Shown here in pieces: positions 30,115 through 38,908 of a stretch of DNA of 64,000 bases (the stretch's first letter is position 1; each line of letters starts with the position of its first letter). The DNA lies in NCBI RefSeq assembly GCF_024137025.1, contig NZ_JAMYJR010000003.1, positions 372,001 through 436,000 of the forward strand. Reading direction: 5' to 3'. Below the pieces are notes generated by a model that saw only the letters and a list, made by a program, of their open reading frames with translations, made no database searches and had not been told where the DNA came from. A program made the translations under genes and the position numbers. Source of the stretch: Paractinoplanes aksuensis. GTDB taxonomy: Bacteria; Actinomycetota; Actinomycetes; Mycobacteriales; Micromonosporaceae.

Positions 30115-30171
30115 TAAACGGCGTGGTCCGCCATTTACTTCCGGCTACGATATGGCGGACCCCGCCATTTA
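30115..30171. promoter_or_regulatory. Paired operators upstream of the TetR gene
   Basis: Site 1 (30115-30137) has arms AAACGGCGT and CCGCCATTT around GGT. Site 2 (30149-30171) has arms ATGGCGG and CCGCCAT around ACC. Centres are 34 bp apart, about three helical turns. Site 2 ends 19 bp before the TetR ATG, which fits autorepression. Confidence 0.7.
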
Positions 30172-30189
30172 GCAACCGGGAGGCGACGA

Positions 30190-30759
30190 ATGGCCGGCCA
30201 ACGTTCGGACGCGCGTCGTAACTACGCGCGACTGCTCGCCGTGGCGGAGGAGGCGATCGCGGCCGAGGGTGCTGACGCGTCGCTCGAGCAGATCGCGCGC
30301 ACCGCCGGACTGGGGTCAGGCACCGTGCGTCGCCACTTCCCGACGCGGCACGCCCTGCTGGAGGCTGTGTTCCGGCAACGTATCGACGTCCTGGCCGACC
30401 AGGCCGACGCCCTGGCTGAAGCCGCCGACGCCCGCGCCGCGCTGCTGGAGTGGCTGGGTGCCGTCCTGTCGTTCGCGGCCACGATCCGTGGGCTGGCCGA
30501 AGCCCTCAACCGCGACCGGATCGCCGACCCCGGCGAGGTTCACGAGCACTGCGCCACCGCTCGCCTGACCGCCGCCGGCGAGCCGCTGGTGCTCCGCGCG
30601 TCCGAAGCCGGCGCCCTGACCCCGGGCGCGACCATCACCGACCTGCTCACTCTGGTCACCGGCATCGCCCTCGCCACCGAGAACCACCCCGACCCGGCCA
30701 CCGAGGCCGCTCGCCTTCTCCGTCTGACCGTGACCGGAGTGAGTCCGCAGCGGGGCTAG
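30190..30759 (+). CDS. TetR-family transcriptional regulator
   Basis: A 189-residue repressor. Helix-turn-helix: ASLEQIARTAGLGSGTVRRH followed by FPTRHALLEAVF. The C-terminal domain matches the TetR_C group common in Actinobacteria with DLLTLVTGIALATE. GGGAGG precedes the ATG. No divergent target is adjacent: upstream is the repeat region. Its last codons (LLRLTVTGVSPQRG) lie in the first copy of a downstream tandem duplication. Confidence 0.9.
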   Translation: MAGQRSDARRNYARLLAVAEEAIAAEGADASLEQIARTAGLGSGTVRRHFPTRHALLEAVFRQRIDVLADQADALAEAADARAALLEWLGAVLSFAATIRGLAEALNRDRIADPGEVHEHCATARLTAAGEPLVLRASEAGALTPGATITDLLTLVTGIALATENHPDPATEAARLLRLTVTGVSPQRG

Positions 30760-31040
30760 TCGGGTTGCTTGCCGGCTGTGCGGTGGCCTGGCCGTTGAGG
30801 CCGCTCGCCTTTCCGTCTGGCCGTGGCCGGGGTGAGCCCGCGGCTAGTCGGGTTGGTTGCTGGATGTGCGGTGGTCTGGCCGTTGAGGCCGCCCGCCTTC
30901 TCAGTCTGACCGTGACCGGAGTGAGTCCGCAGCGGGGCTAGTCGGGTTGCTTGCCGGATGTGCGATGGCTTGGCCGTCGAGGCCGCTCGCCCGTGATCAG
31001 AGTGGCTCCGCAGCGAGGCCAGGTGGCGTGTCTGCCGGCG
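30703..31040 (+). repeat. Tandem duplication of the TetR gene 3' end, about 3.6 copies
   Basis: Copies begin with GAGGCCGC at 30703, 30797, 30885 and 30979 (spacing 94, 88, 94 bp). Each carries the terminal codons and stop region of the TetR gene (GTGACCGGAGTGAGTCCGCA in copies 1 and 3). Copy 3 still reads LTVTGVSPQRG then stop. Copy 4 is partial and decayed. From 31041 to the LacI stop at 31217 I see nothing else. Confidence 0.8.
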
Positions 31041-31216
31041 TCACCCGGCCGCCGAGGCGATATCGCAGCGAGGACGGGGCACCTGTGCGAGCCGCTGCCT
31101 AGCAGCTGATGGTCGGCGGCAGGACGCTGATAAGCATCCCGCGTCGTCCGCGTTTCGCTATCGCTGCGTTGTGGTGGCGCCGGTGTGTGCGCGGGTCCGG
31201 CCGGGTCGGAAGTGCG

Positions 31217-32281
31217 TCAGGGGTGGGGTGGGGGGCCGCTGCTTGTGCGGATTACCAACTGGGGGGTCAGTAAGACCCTGTGGGGTGGGGGTGGGTCGGT
31301 GGGGGCGGCCATGTGTTCCAGCAGGAGGGCCAGGCTTCGGCGGCCCAGTTCGGCGAAGTCCTGGTGGACTGTGGTCAGTGGGGGGACGAAGAAGCCGGAG
31401 TCGGGCATGTCGTCGAAGCCGACCACGCTGACGTCTTCGGGGACTCGTTTGCCGGCCTCGTGCAGGGCGCGCAGCACGCCCAGGGCGATCCGGTCGTTGG
31501 CGCAGAAGATGGCGGTCACGTTGGGGTCCTTGGCCAGGGCGCTGCCCTGGGCGTGGCCGGATTCCGCGTCCCACCAGCCGTGTTCGACCGGGGGGACCAC
31601 GGCGCCGGCGGCGTACAGGGTGCTGCGCCAGCCGTCGATGCGTTCCGCTGATTCCGGCCAGTCGGGTGGGCCGGCGGCGTGGTGAACGGTGGCGTGGCCC
31701 AGGTCGAGCAGGTGCTGGGTGGCCAGGCGGGCGCCGGCCGCGTTGTCGATCGACACCGTGGGGGCGGCGTCGGATTCGCCGGCGCCGCCCACGGCCACGC
31801 ACTGCAGTGACGGTGGGGCCTGGGCCAGGGCGTGGTTGACCGACTGTTTGGGGGCGATCGCGATGACGCCGTCGACCGAGTGCTGGGTCAGGCGGTCCAC
31901 CGCTTCCAGCACCTGGCGCCGATCGAGGTCGCGGACCGACGCGATGCTCACCATGTAGCCGGCGTCCCGGGCTGCGCTTTCTATTCCGTACAGCATGGAA
32001 GCGGGACCGAACAGCGTGGTCTCGAAGCCGATGATGCCCAGGGTGTCCGACTGCCTCGTGACCAGGGTGCGGGCGGCCAGGTTGCGGCGGTAGTTGAGCG
32101 AGCGCATGGCGTCGAGCACGCGCTGGCGGGTCTCGTCGCGCACGTTGGGGTGGTTGTTCAGGACCCGGGACACGGTCTGGTGCGAGACGCCGGCGAGTTT
32201 GGCGACGTCGCGCATGACGGTCAGGCGGGGCCGGGCCGGGGCGGCGGGGAGGCCGTCGGCTGCGGGCTTTTTGGATGCCAA
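31217..32281 (-). CDS. LacI-family regulator next to the arabinose operon (paralog 2)
   Basis: About 354 residues. Helix-turn-helix MRDVAKLAGVSHQTVSRVLN, hinge RRNLAARTLVTRQSDT, then the ligand core (LGIIGFETTLFGPASM). It lies divergently upstream of the YtfQ-type binding-protein gene with operator-like sequences between, so it is the best candidate for the operon repressor. TTG 32281 follows GGGGGT; ATG 32215, directly at the HTH, is the alternative. The Pro-rich tail (PPPPH) is unusual. Confidence 0.85.
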   Translation of the reverse strand: MASKKPAADGLPAAPARPRLTVMRDVAKLAGVSHQTVSRVLNNHPNVRDETRQRVLDAMRSLNYRRNLAARTLVTRQSDTLGIIGFETTLFGPASMLYGIESAARDAGYMVSIASVRDLDRRQVLEAVDRLTQHSVDGVIAIAPKQSVNHALAQAPPSLQCVAVGGAGESDAAPTVSIDNAAGARLATQHLLDLGHATVHHAAGPPDWPESAERIDGWRSTLYAAGAVVPPVEHGWWDAESGHAQGSALAKDPNVTAIFCANDRIALGVLRALHEAGKRVPEDVSVVGFDDMPDSGFFVPPLTTVHQDFAELGRRSLALLLEHMAAPTDPPPPHRVLLTPQLVIRTSSGPPPHP

Positions 32282-32441
32282 GTGGTACCCCCGAGTCCGC
32301 GGTGACGATGCCAGATGTGAGCGCGCACAGTGTACGGCTGAAGGGAGCCGTGTCCATCTATCCGGGCGTGGTCTTCCTGCGCCTTCCGCGAATCGGCAAT
32401 CAGTCGGTAACAAACCGGGTTCGAGGCCTTGACTCGCGTGT

Positions 32442-32455
32442 TGAGAACGGTAACA
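32442..32455. promoter_or_regulatory. Candidate distal LacI operator
   Basis: TGAGAACGGTAACA matches the ideal palindrome TGTTAACGTTAACA at 11 of 14 positions. It is 119 bp from the proximal site, next to a TTGACT hexamer that may be a -35 box. With the proximal site it could support looping. Confidence 0.4.
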
Positions 32456-32560
32456 CTTCCGGAACGCGAGTCCTGAGGGTGACGCCACAGCGACTCGCCG
32501 CAACGGCACGCTTCAACCGCCGGTCGCCCGTCTTCCCCGCGAGGCGCCGGAATTCAGCTC

Positions 32561-32574
32561 TGTGAACGTTAACA
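32561..32574. promoter_or_regulatory. Proximal LacI operator of the sugar operon
   Basis: TGTGAACGTTAACA differs from a perfect 14-bp palindrome by a single base pair and has the CG centre typical of LacI-family sites. It ends 17 bp before the AGGAGG ribosome site of the binding-protein gene, where a bound repressor would block transcription. Confidence 0.7.
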
Positions 32575-32601
32575 CGCGCGCCTTCACATCAGGAGGATCC
32601 A

Positions 32602-33594
32602 GTGCTCAAGAGACTTTCCATCGCGGTGGCCGGCGGGCTTCTGCTCGCCTCGGCTGTCGCGGGTTGTGGTGACAGTGGCAGCGACACCGGCTCCGGCAAG
32701 TCCGGGGGCGGCGACGACAAGATCACGCTCGGCTTCTCGCAGGTCGGCGCCGAGAGCGGCTGGCGCACGGCCAACACCAAGTCGATCCAGGAGTCGGCCG
32801 CCTCGTCCGGCATCGACCTCAAGTTCTCCGACGCCCAGGGCAAGCAGGAGAACCAGATCAAGGCGATCCGCAACTTCATCACCCAGCGGGTCGACGTCAT
32901 CGCGTTCTCGCCGGTGGTCGAGAGCGGCTGGGGCACCGTGCTCAAGGAGGCCAAGGACGCCAACATCCCGGTGATCCTGACCGACCGCGCGATCGACGAC
33001 CCGGACACCTCGCTCTACAAGACCTTCATCGGCTCGGACTTCGTCGAGGAGGGCAAGAAGGCCGGCGACTGGCTGGTCAAGGAGTACGAGGGCAAGAGCG
33101 ACCCGGTCAACATCGTCGAGCTGCAGGGCTCGCCGGGCGCCGCGCCGGCCAACGACCGCAAGTCGGGCTTCGCCGACGTCATCAAGGCCGACACCAAGTT
33201 CAAGGTGATCGCCTCGCAGACCGGTCAGTTCACCCGGACCGACGGCAAGGCCGTGATGGAGACCTTCCTCAAGTCGCAGCCCGACATCGACGTGCTTTAC
33301 GCGCACAACGACGACATGGGTCTGGGCGCCATCGAGGCAATCGAGGCGGCGGGCAAGAAGCCCGGCACCGACATCAAGATCATCACCGTCGACGCGGTCA
33401 AGGACGGTATGACGGCGCTGGCCGACGGCAAGATCAACTTCATCGTGGAGTGCAGCCCGCTGCTCGGCCCACAGCTGATGGAGCTGGTCAAGAAGGCCAA
33501 GGCCGGCGAGAGCATCCCGCAGCGCGTTCTCACCAAGGAGACGACCTTCACCCCGGAGCAGGCCAAGGAAGCTCTCCCGTCCCGCAAGTACTGA
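32602..33594 (+). CDS. ytfQ: Sugar ABC transporter substrate-binding lipoprotein (YtfQ-like)
   Basis: Binding protein of 330 residues with a signal peptide and lipobox (SAVAGC). FSQVGAESGWRTANTKSIQ, KQENQIKAIRNFI, and VYAHNDDM-like LYAHNDDMGLGAIEA closely match E. coli YtfQ, the galactofuranose-binding protein. Here the downstream araBDA genes point instead to arabinose, possibly in the furanose form. GTG start with AGGAGG 6 nt upstream. A hairpin after the stop probably lets the binding protein be made in excess over the transporter subunits. Confidence 0.93.
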   Translation: MLKRLSIAVAGGLLLASAVAGCGDSGSDTGSGKSGGGDDKITLGFSQVGAESGWRTANTKSIQESAASSGIDLKFSDAQGKQENQIKAIRNFITQRVDVIAFSPVVESGWGTVLKEAKDANIPVILTDRAIDDPDTSLYKTFIGSDFVEEGKKAGDWLVKEYEGKSDPVNIVELQGSPGAAPANDRKSGFADVIKADTKFKVIASQTGQFTRTDGKAVMETFLKSQPDIDVLYAHNDDMGLGAIEAIEAAGKKPGTDIKIITVDAVKDGMTALADGKINFIVECSPLLGPQLMELVKKAKAGESIPQRVLTKETTFTPEQAKEALPSRKY

Positions 33595-33604
33595 GTCACC
33601 GGCC

Positions 33605-33633
33605 GGTGGGTCGCCCGCGCGGGGCGGCCCACC
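33605..33633 (+). terminator. Hairpin between binding-protein and ATPase genes
   Basis: Arms GGTGGGTCGCCC and GGGCGGCCCACC (11 of 12 pairs, plus one G-T) around a 5-nt loop. There is no T tract. It probably stabilises the upstream message or partly terminates transcription rather than ending the operon. Confidence 0.6.
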
Positions 33634-33649
33634 GCTGAACGGAGCCCCT

Positions 33650-35167
33650 ATGGCCGAGCAGTTGAAGATGACCGGCATCAAGAAGATCTTCCCCGGCGTC
33701 GTCGCCCTCGACGACGTCGACTTCCGGCTGTTGCCCGGCGAGATCCACGCGCTGATGGGCGAGAACGGGGCCGGCAAGTCGACGCTGATCAAGGTGCTGA
33801 CCGGCGTGTACGACATCGACGGGGGTGAGATCGAGCTGGCCGGGGAGAGGGTGCGGTTCACCGGCCCGTTGCAGGCGCAGCAGGCCGGCATCAGCACCGT
33901 CTATCAAGAGGTGAACCTCTGCCCCAACCTGTCGGTGGCCGAGAACATCTTCATCGGCCGGGAACCCCGCAAGTTCGGCCGCATCCAGTGGTCCGAGACG
34001 CGCAAGCGCGCCCAGGCCAGCCTGGCCCGGCTCGACCTCGACATCGACGTCACCGCCCAGCTCGACAGCTACTCGCTGGCGATCCAGCAGATGGTGGCGA
34101 TCGCCCGGGCCACCGACGTCGGCACGACCAAGGTGCTCATCCTCGACGAGCCCACGTCCAGCCTGGACGCCTCCGAGGTCGAGCAGCTGTTCACGATCAT
34201 GCGGCGGCTCAAGGCCGACGGCGTGGCCATCCTGTTCGTCAGCCACTTCCTCGACCAGGTCTACGAGATCGCCGACCGGATGACCGTGCTGCGCAACGGC
34301 CGGCTGATCGGCGAGTACCGCACCGACGAGCTGCCCCAGATGCAACTCGTCAGCAAGATGATCGGCAAGGAGCTCGAGGCGCTCGAGCAGATCGAGGAGC
34401 ACGCGAAGGACACGACAGCTGTCGAACGCGGTACTCCGATTGTCGAAGCCCGCGAGCTCGGCCGGGACGGCGCCATCGCGCCGTTCAGCCTCACCATTCA
34501 CGCCGGCGAGGTGGTCGGCCTGGCCGGTCTGCTCGGCTCCGGTCGTACGGAATTGGCCCGGTTGCTCTTCGGGGCCGACCGGCCCGACCGCGGCGAACTG
34601 CTGATCGACGGCAAGCCGCACACGGTCAAGGCGCCGCGCGACGCGATGGCCGAGGGCATCGCCTTCTCGTCCGAGAACCGGCGCACCGAGGGCATCATCG
34701 GCGAGCTGACCGTACGGGAGAACATGATCCTGGCCATGCAGGCCGCTCGCGGCTGGACCCGGCCCATCCCGCGCCGCAAGCAGGACGAGCTGGTCGAGCA
34801 GTACATCAAGGCGTTGCAGATCCGCCCGGCCGACCCGGAACGGCTGGTCCGCGACCTGTCCGGCGGCAACCAGCAGAAGGTGCTGCTGGCCCGCTGGCTG
34901 ATCACCGAGCCCCGTCTGCTGATCATCGACGAGCCCACCCGCGGCATCGACGTCGGGGCCAAGGCCGAGATCCAGCGCCTGGTGGCCCAGCTGGCCGACG
35001 GCGGCATGGCCGTCCTGTTCGTCAGCGCCGAGCTCGAGGAGGTCCTCCGGCTCAGCCACAAGATCGAGGTGCTGCGCGACCGGCGGCTCGTCGAGGAGCT
35101 CGAGAACGGCGCGGACGTCGACGCCGACCGCATCATGCAGACGATCGCCAGCGGAGCCACCACATGA
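33650..35167 (+). CDS. ytfR: Sugar ABC transporter ATP-binding protein, two NBDs (YtfR-like)
   Basis: A 505-residue protein with two ABC domains. Domain 1 has Walker A GENGAGKST and Walker B VLILDEPTSSLD. Domain 2 has the family-typical degenerate Walker A LLGSGRTE, signature LSGGNQQKVLLARWL and LLIIDEPTRGIDVG. This is the RbsA/XylG/YtfR layout, in which mainly one site hydrolyses ATP. GGAG precedes the ATG. ATGA overlap couples it to the first permease. Confidence 0.95.
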   Translation: MAEQLKMTGIKKIFPGVVALDDVDFRLLPGEIHALMGENGAGKSTLIKVLTGVYDIDGGEIELAGERVRFTGPLQAQQAGISTVYQEVNLCPNLSVAENIFIGREPRKFGRIQWSETRKRAQASLARLDLDIDVTAQLDSYSLAIQQMVAIARATDVGTTKVLILDEPTSSLDASEVEQLFTIMRRLKADGVAILFVSHFLDQVYEIADRMTVLRNGRLIGEYRTDELPQMQLVSKMIGKELEALEQIEEHAKDTTAVERGTPIVEARELGRDGAIAPFSLTIHAGEVVGLAGLLGSGRTELARLLFGADRPDRGELLIDGKPHTVKAPRDAMAEGIAFSSENRRTEGIIGELTVRENMILAMQAARGWTRPIPRRKQDELVEQYIKALQIRPADPERLVRDLSGGNQQKVLLARWLITEPRLLIIDEPTRGIDVGAKAEIQRLVAQLADGGMAVLFVSAELEEVLRLSHKIEVLRDRRLVEELENGADVDADRIMQTIASGATT

Positions 35168-36183
35168 CCTCGATGCTCAGACACCGGCTGTTCTGGCCCG
35201 CCGCCGTCCTGGTGGTGCTGCTGGCCAGCAACCTCGTCTTCTCGAACAACTTCTTCACGATCACGCTGCAGGACGGGCACCTGTACGGCTCGCTCATCGA
35301 CATCCTGCGCCGCAGCGCCCCGCTCGTGCTGGTCGCGCTGGGCATGACGCTGGTCATCGCGACCGGCGGCATCGACCTGTCGGTGGGCTCGGTCATGGCC
35401 ATCTCGGGCGCCCTGGCCTGTCTGCTCATCGGCGACCTGAGCAACCCCGACGCGGTCGGCCCGGTGCTGCTGGTGGTCGGCGCGGCGATCGCGCTGTGCC
35501 TGGTCTTCGGGCTGTGGAACGGGTTCCTGGTCGCCGTGCTGGGCATCCAGCCGATCATCGCGACGCTGATCCTCATGGTGGCCGGGCGCGGCGTGGCCCA
35601 GCTGATCACCGACGGGCAGATCCTCAACGTGCACTCGGCGCCCTACCGGGTCATCGGCGCGGGCTACTTCCTGGCCGTGCCGGTGTCGTTCCTCATCGCC
35701 GCGGCGGCGGTCGGCCTGACTGTCGCGCTCACCCGGCGTACGGCCTTGGGCTTGCTCCTGGAATCGGTCGGTGGCAGTCCCACGGCGAGCCGGCTGGCCG
35801 GCATCCGGTCCCGGCGGATCACGATCATGGTGTACGTGTTCGCGGCCGCCTTCGCCGGTGTCGCGGGCCTCATCTACAGCTCCGACGTGTCCAGTGCCGA
35901 CAGCAACGCCGCGGGCAACCTGATCGAGCTCAACGCGATCCTGGCCGTGGTGCTGGGCGGCACCGCGCTGACCGGCGGCCGGTTCTCGATCGCGGGCAGC
36001 GTGCTCGGCGCGGTCATCATCACCACCCTCGACATCACCGCGGTCAGCGTGGGCGTGCCGGTCGAGACGACGCTGCTGTTCAAGGCGGTCGTCGTGATCA
36101 TCCTCTGCCTGGCCCAGTCGGCCACGTTCCGGGCCAAGGTCTTCGGCCGATTCGGCACCAAGCGGGCGGAGGTCCCGGCGTGA
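35164..36183 (+). CDS. ytfT: Sugar ABC transporter permease 1 (YtfT-like)
   Basis: BPD_transp_2 family permease, 339 aa, with about eight to ten helices. The signature VALGMTLVIATGGIDLSVGS is the substrate-gate motif of ribose/galactofuranose permeases, and GGTALTGGRFSIAGSVLGA is the conserved C-terminal segment. It pairs with the next permease as a heterodimer, in the same gene order as E. coli ytfQ-ytfR-ytfT-yjfF. ATG 35164 overlaps the ATPase stop. Confidence 0.93.
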   Translation: MTSMLRHRLFWPAAVLVVLLASNLVFSNNFFTITLQDGHLYGSLIDILRRSAPLVLVALGMTLVIATGGIDLSVGSVMAISGALACLLIGDLSNPDAVGPVLLVVGAAIALCLVFGLWNGFLVAVLGIQPIIATLILMVAGRGVAQLITDGQILNVHSAPYRVIGAGYFLAVPVSFLIAAAAVGLTVALTRRTALGLLLESVGGSPTASRLAGIRSRRITIMVYVFAAAFAGVAGLIYSSDVSSADSNAAGNLIELNAILAVVLGGTALTGGRFSIAGSVLGAVIITTLDITAVSVGVPVETTLLFKAVVVIILCLAQSATFRAKVFGRFGTKRAEVPA

Positions 36184-37199
36184 TCGACGTGAGCACCCCA
36201 CCGGCCACCGGCCCGCAGGCGCAAAAAAGAGGGGGCCGGCGGGTCTACCGGCCCAACACCAAGCACATCCCGGTGCTGGCCACCCTGGCCCTGCTGGTCG
36301 TCATGTACTCGATCGGCGTCTACAACTACGAGAGCTTCGGCGACACCCAGGTCTTCCTGAACATCTTCGTCGACAATGCGTTCCTGCTGGTCGTGGCCGT
36401 CGGCATGACGTTCGTGATCCTCACCGGGGGCATCGACCTGTCCGTGGGCGCGGTGATCGCCCTGACCACCACCGTGGCGGCCACACTGCTGGCCGCCGGG
36501 TGGCCCGCGGGGGTCGTACTGCCGCTGGTGTTGCTGATCGGCACCGTCATGGGCCTCGGCATGGGCGCGGTCATCCACTTCTTCAAGGTGGAGCCGTTCA
36601 TCGCCACGCTGGCCGGCATGTTCCTGGCCCGCGGCCTGGCCCTGCTCATCGACCGCAACTCGATCCCGATCACGAACGACTTCTGGACCCAGATGGCCCA
36701 GAAGCGGTTCCGGTTCGACGACGGGGTGTTCATCTCGCTCAACGTCGTCATCGCGGCGATCGTCGTGCTGATCGCGGCGATCGTGCTGGCCTGGACCAGG
36801 TTCGGGCGCAACGTGTACGCGATCGGCGGCAACGCCGACTCGGCCCTGCTCATGGGTCTGCCGGTCGGGCGTACGCGCATCGCCGTCTACACGCTGAGCG
36901 GTTTCTGCGCCTCCCTGGGCGGTGTGCTCTACAGCTTCTACACCTCGTCGGGCTACAGCCTGCACGGCCAGGGGCTCGAGCTCGACGCGATCGCCGCCGT
37001 GGTCATCGGGGGCGTGCTGCTGACCGGCGGCTCGGGTTACGTGCTGGGCACCGTGCTCGGCGTGATGGTGCTCGGCCTGATCCAGACGATCATCACGTTC
37101 CAGGGTGACCTGAACTCGTGGTGGACCCGGATCGTCGTCGGCGTCCTGCTCTTCGCCTTCATCGTCCTCCAGCGGCTCGTCACCAGAAAGGCCAAGTGA
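36180..37199 (+). CDS. yjfF: Sugar ABC transporter permease 2 (YjfF-like)
   Basis: Second permease, 339 aa, same family (VAVGMTFVILTGGIDLSVGA; GGVLLTGGSGYVLGTVLGVM). The region IHFFKVEPFIATLAGMFLAR is YjfF-like. A hydrophilic N-terminus with Lys/Arg-rich KRGGRRVYRP comes before the first helix. GTG 36180 overlaps the preceding stop (GTGA). The ribulokinase gene follows after 2 nt, so transport and catabolism are one transcript. Confidence 0.93.
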   Translation: MIDVSTPPATGPQAQKRGGRRVYRPNTKHIPVLATLALLVVMYSIGVYNYESFGDTQVFLNIFVDNAFLLVVAVGMTFVILTGGIDLSVGAVIALTTTVAATLLAAGWPAGVVLPLVLLIGTVMGLGMGAVIHFFKVEPFIATLAGMFLARGLALLIDRNSIPITNDFWTQMAQKRFRFDDGVFISLNVVIAAIVVLIAAIVLAWTRFGRNVYAIGGNADSALLMGLPVGRTRIAVYTLSGFCASLGGVLYSFYTSSGYSLHGQGLELDAIAAVVIGGVLLTGGSGYVLGTVLGVMVLGLIQTIITFQGDLNSWWTRIVVGVLLFAFIVLQRLVTRKAK

Positions 37200-37201
37200 A
37201 C

Positions 37202-38908
37202 ATGTCCGGCTACACCATTGGGGTCGACTTCGGCACGCTGTCCGGCCGCGCCGTCGTCGTCCGGGTCAGTGACGGTGAGGAAGTCGGCGCGGCCGTGCAC
37301 GAGTACGCGCACGGCGTGATCGAACGGACCCTGCCCGCGACGGGGGAGCGGCTGCGCCCCGACTGGGCGTTGCAGGACCCGGCCGACTACGTGGACGTGT
37401 TGAAGACGGCTGTGCCGCAAGCTGTGGCGGCCGCGGGCATCGACCCGGCCGAGGTCATCGGCATCGCCACCGATTTCACGGCGTGCACCGTGCTGCCCAC
37501 GCTGGCCGACGGCACCCCGCTGTCCTTCTTGGAGGAGTTCGCGGGGCGGCCGCACGCGTACACGAAGCTCTGGAAGCACCATGCGGCGCAGCCGCAGGCG
37601 GATCGCATCAACGAACTGGCTCATCGCCGGGGCGAGCCCTGGATCGACCGCTACGGCGGCAAGATCTCGTCGGAGTGGCAGTTCGCCAAGGCCCTGCAGG
37701 TGCTCGAGGAGGACCCCGAGGTCTACGCGCGCACCGAGCGCTGGATCGAGGCCGCCGACTGGATCATCTGGCAGCTCTGCGGGCGCGAGACGCGCAACGC
37801 CTGCACGGCCGGTTACAAAGGCATTTACCAGGACGGTACGTACCCCGCCAAGGACTATCTGGCCGAGCTCAACCCCGGGTTCGCCGACTTCGCCGACACC
37901 CGGCTGGCCCACCCGATCTCGGCCCTGGGCGACCGCGCGGGTGGGCTGACCTCCGAGGCCGCCGGCTGGACCGGGCTGCCCGAGGGGATCGCAGTCGCCG
38001 TGGGCAACGTCGACGCGCACGTCACGGCGCCGGCCGCGCGCGCGGTCGGTGCCGGCCAGATGCTGTTGGTGATGGGCACGTCGACCTGCCACGTCATGAA
38101 CTCGTCCTCGCGTGAGATCGTCCCGGGCATCTGCGGGGTCGTCGACGGCGGAATCATGGCCGGGCTGTACGGCTACGAGGCCGGCCAGAGCGGCGTCGGC
38201 GACATCTTCGGCTGGTTCGTCGACCACGGCGTGCCGCCCTATGTGCACGACGAGGCCCGCGAAGCCGGCGTCAGCGTGCACGACCTGCTGTCGCGGCAGG
38301 CGGCCGAGCAGCCGGTGGGCGGGCACGGGCTCGTGGCGCTCGACTGGCAGAGCGGCAACCGGTCGGTGCTGGTCGACCATCACCTGTCGGGCGTGATCGC
38401 CGGGCTGACGCTGGCCACCCGGCCGTACGAGATCTACAAGGCCTTGATCGAGGCGACAGCCTTCGGCACCCGCACCATCGTTGAAACGTTCGAGGGGGCC
38501 GGCGTGCCGGTGACCGAGTTCGTGGCGGCCGGGGGACTCAAGCGCAACCCGCTGGTCATGCAGATCTACGCCGACGTGCTGCGGCGGCCGATCAGCGTGG
38601 CCTCGTCGGAGCAGGCGCCGGCCCTGGGCTCGGCCATCCACGCGGCGGTGGCGGCGGGCGCCTACCCCGACGTCGCGACGGCGGCCGACGCCATGGGCCG
38701 GGTCGAGAAAGACGTGTGGCAGCCGAATCCGGCCGACGCGGCCGTCTACGACCGGCTCTACGCCGAGTACGCGTTGCTGCACGACTACTTCGGCCGCGGC
38801 GAGAACAAGGTGCTGCACCGGTTGCGCGCGATCCGCGACGCGGCCTTCCGCTCGGACGGCGCCGGCGCCGCGGTGAGCGAATCGGTCGTTCAGGAGGAGG
38901 GGGCGTGA
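37202..38908 (+). CDS. araB: L-ribulokinase (AraB)
   Basis: FGGY-family kinase of 568 residues, the normal AraB length. It phosphorylates L-ribulose at O5 using ATP. Visible: VDFGTLSGRAVVV (phosphate loop typical of AraB), IATDFTACTVLP, KLWKHHAAQPQADRIN, YGGKISSEW, MGTSTCHVM and AAGGLKRNPLVMQIYADVL. It lies between the transporter and araD with GTGA overlap at its end. This settles the operon as pentose/arabinose catabolism. Confidence 0.96.
   Translation: MSGYTIGVDFGTLSGRAVVVRVSDGEEVGAAVHEYAHGVIERTLPATGERLRPDWALQDPADYVDVLKTAVPQAVAAAGIDPAEVIGIATDFTACTVLPTLADGTPLSFLEEFAGRPHAYTKLWKHHAAQPQADRINELAHRRGEPWIDRYGGKISSEWQFAKALQVLEEDPEVYARTERWIEAADWIIWQLCGRETRNACTAGYKGIYQDGTYPAKDYLAELNPGFADFADTRLAHPISALGDRAGGLTSEAAGWTGLPEGIAVAVGNVDAHVTAPAARAVGAGQMLLVMGTSTCHVMNSSSREIVPGICGVVDGGIMAGLYGYEAGQSGVGDIFGWFVDHGVPPYVHDEAREAGVSVHDLLSRQAAEQPVGGHGLVALDWQSGNRSVLVDHHLSGVIAGLTLATRPYEIYKALIEATAFGTRTIVETFEGAGVPVTEFVAAGGLKRNPLVMQIYADVLRRPISVASSEQAPALGSAIHAAVAAGAYPDVATAADAMGRVEKDVWQPNPADAAVYDRLYAEYALLHDYFGRGENKVLHRLRAIRDAAFRSDGAGAAVSESVVQEEGA

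Noticed and set aside
29468..30175. Minus-strand repeat protein with about seven 14-residue units
   Set aside because: The unit length is divisible by three, so periodic frames arise on both strands. This one crosses the TetR operators and lacks a ribosome site.
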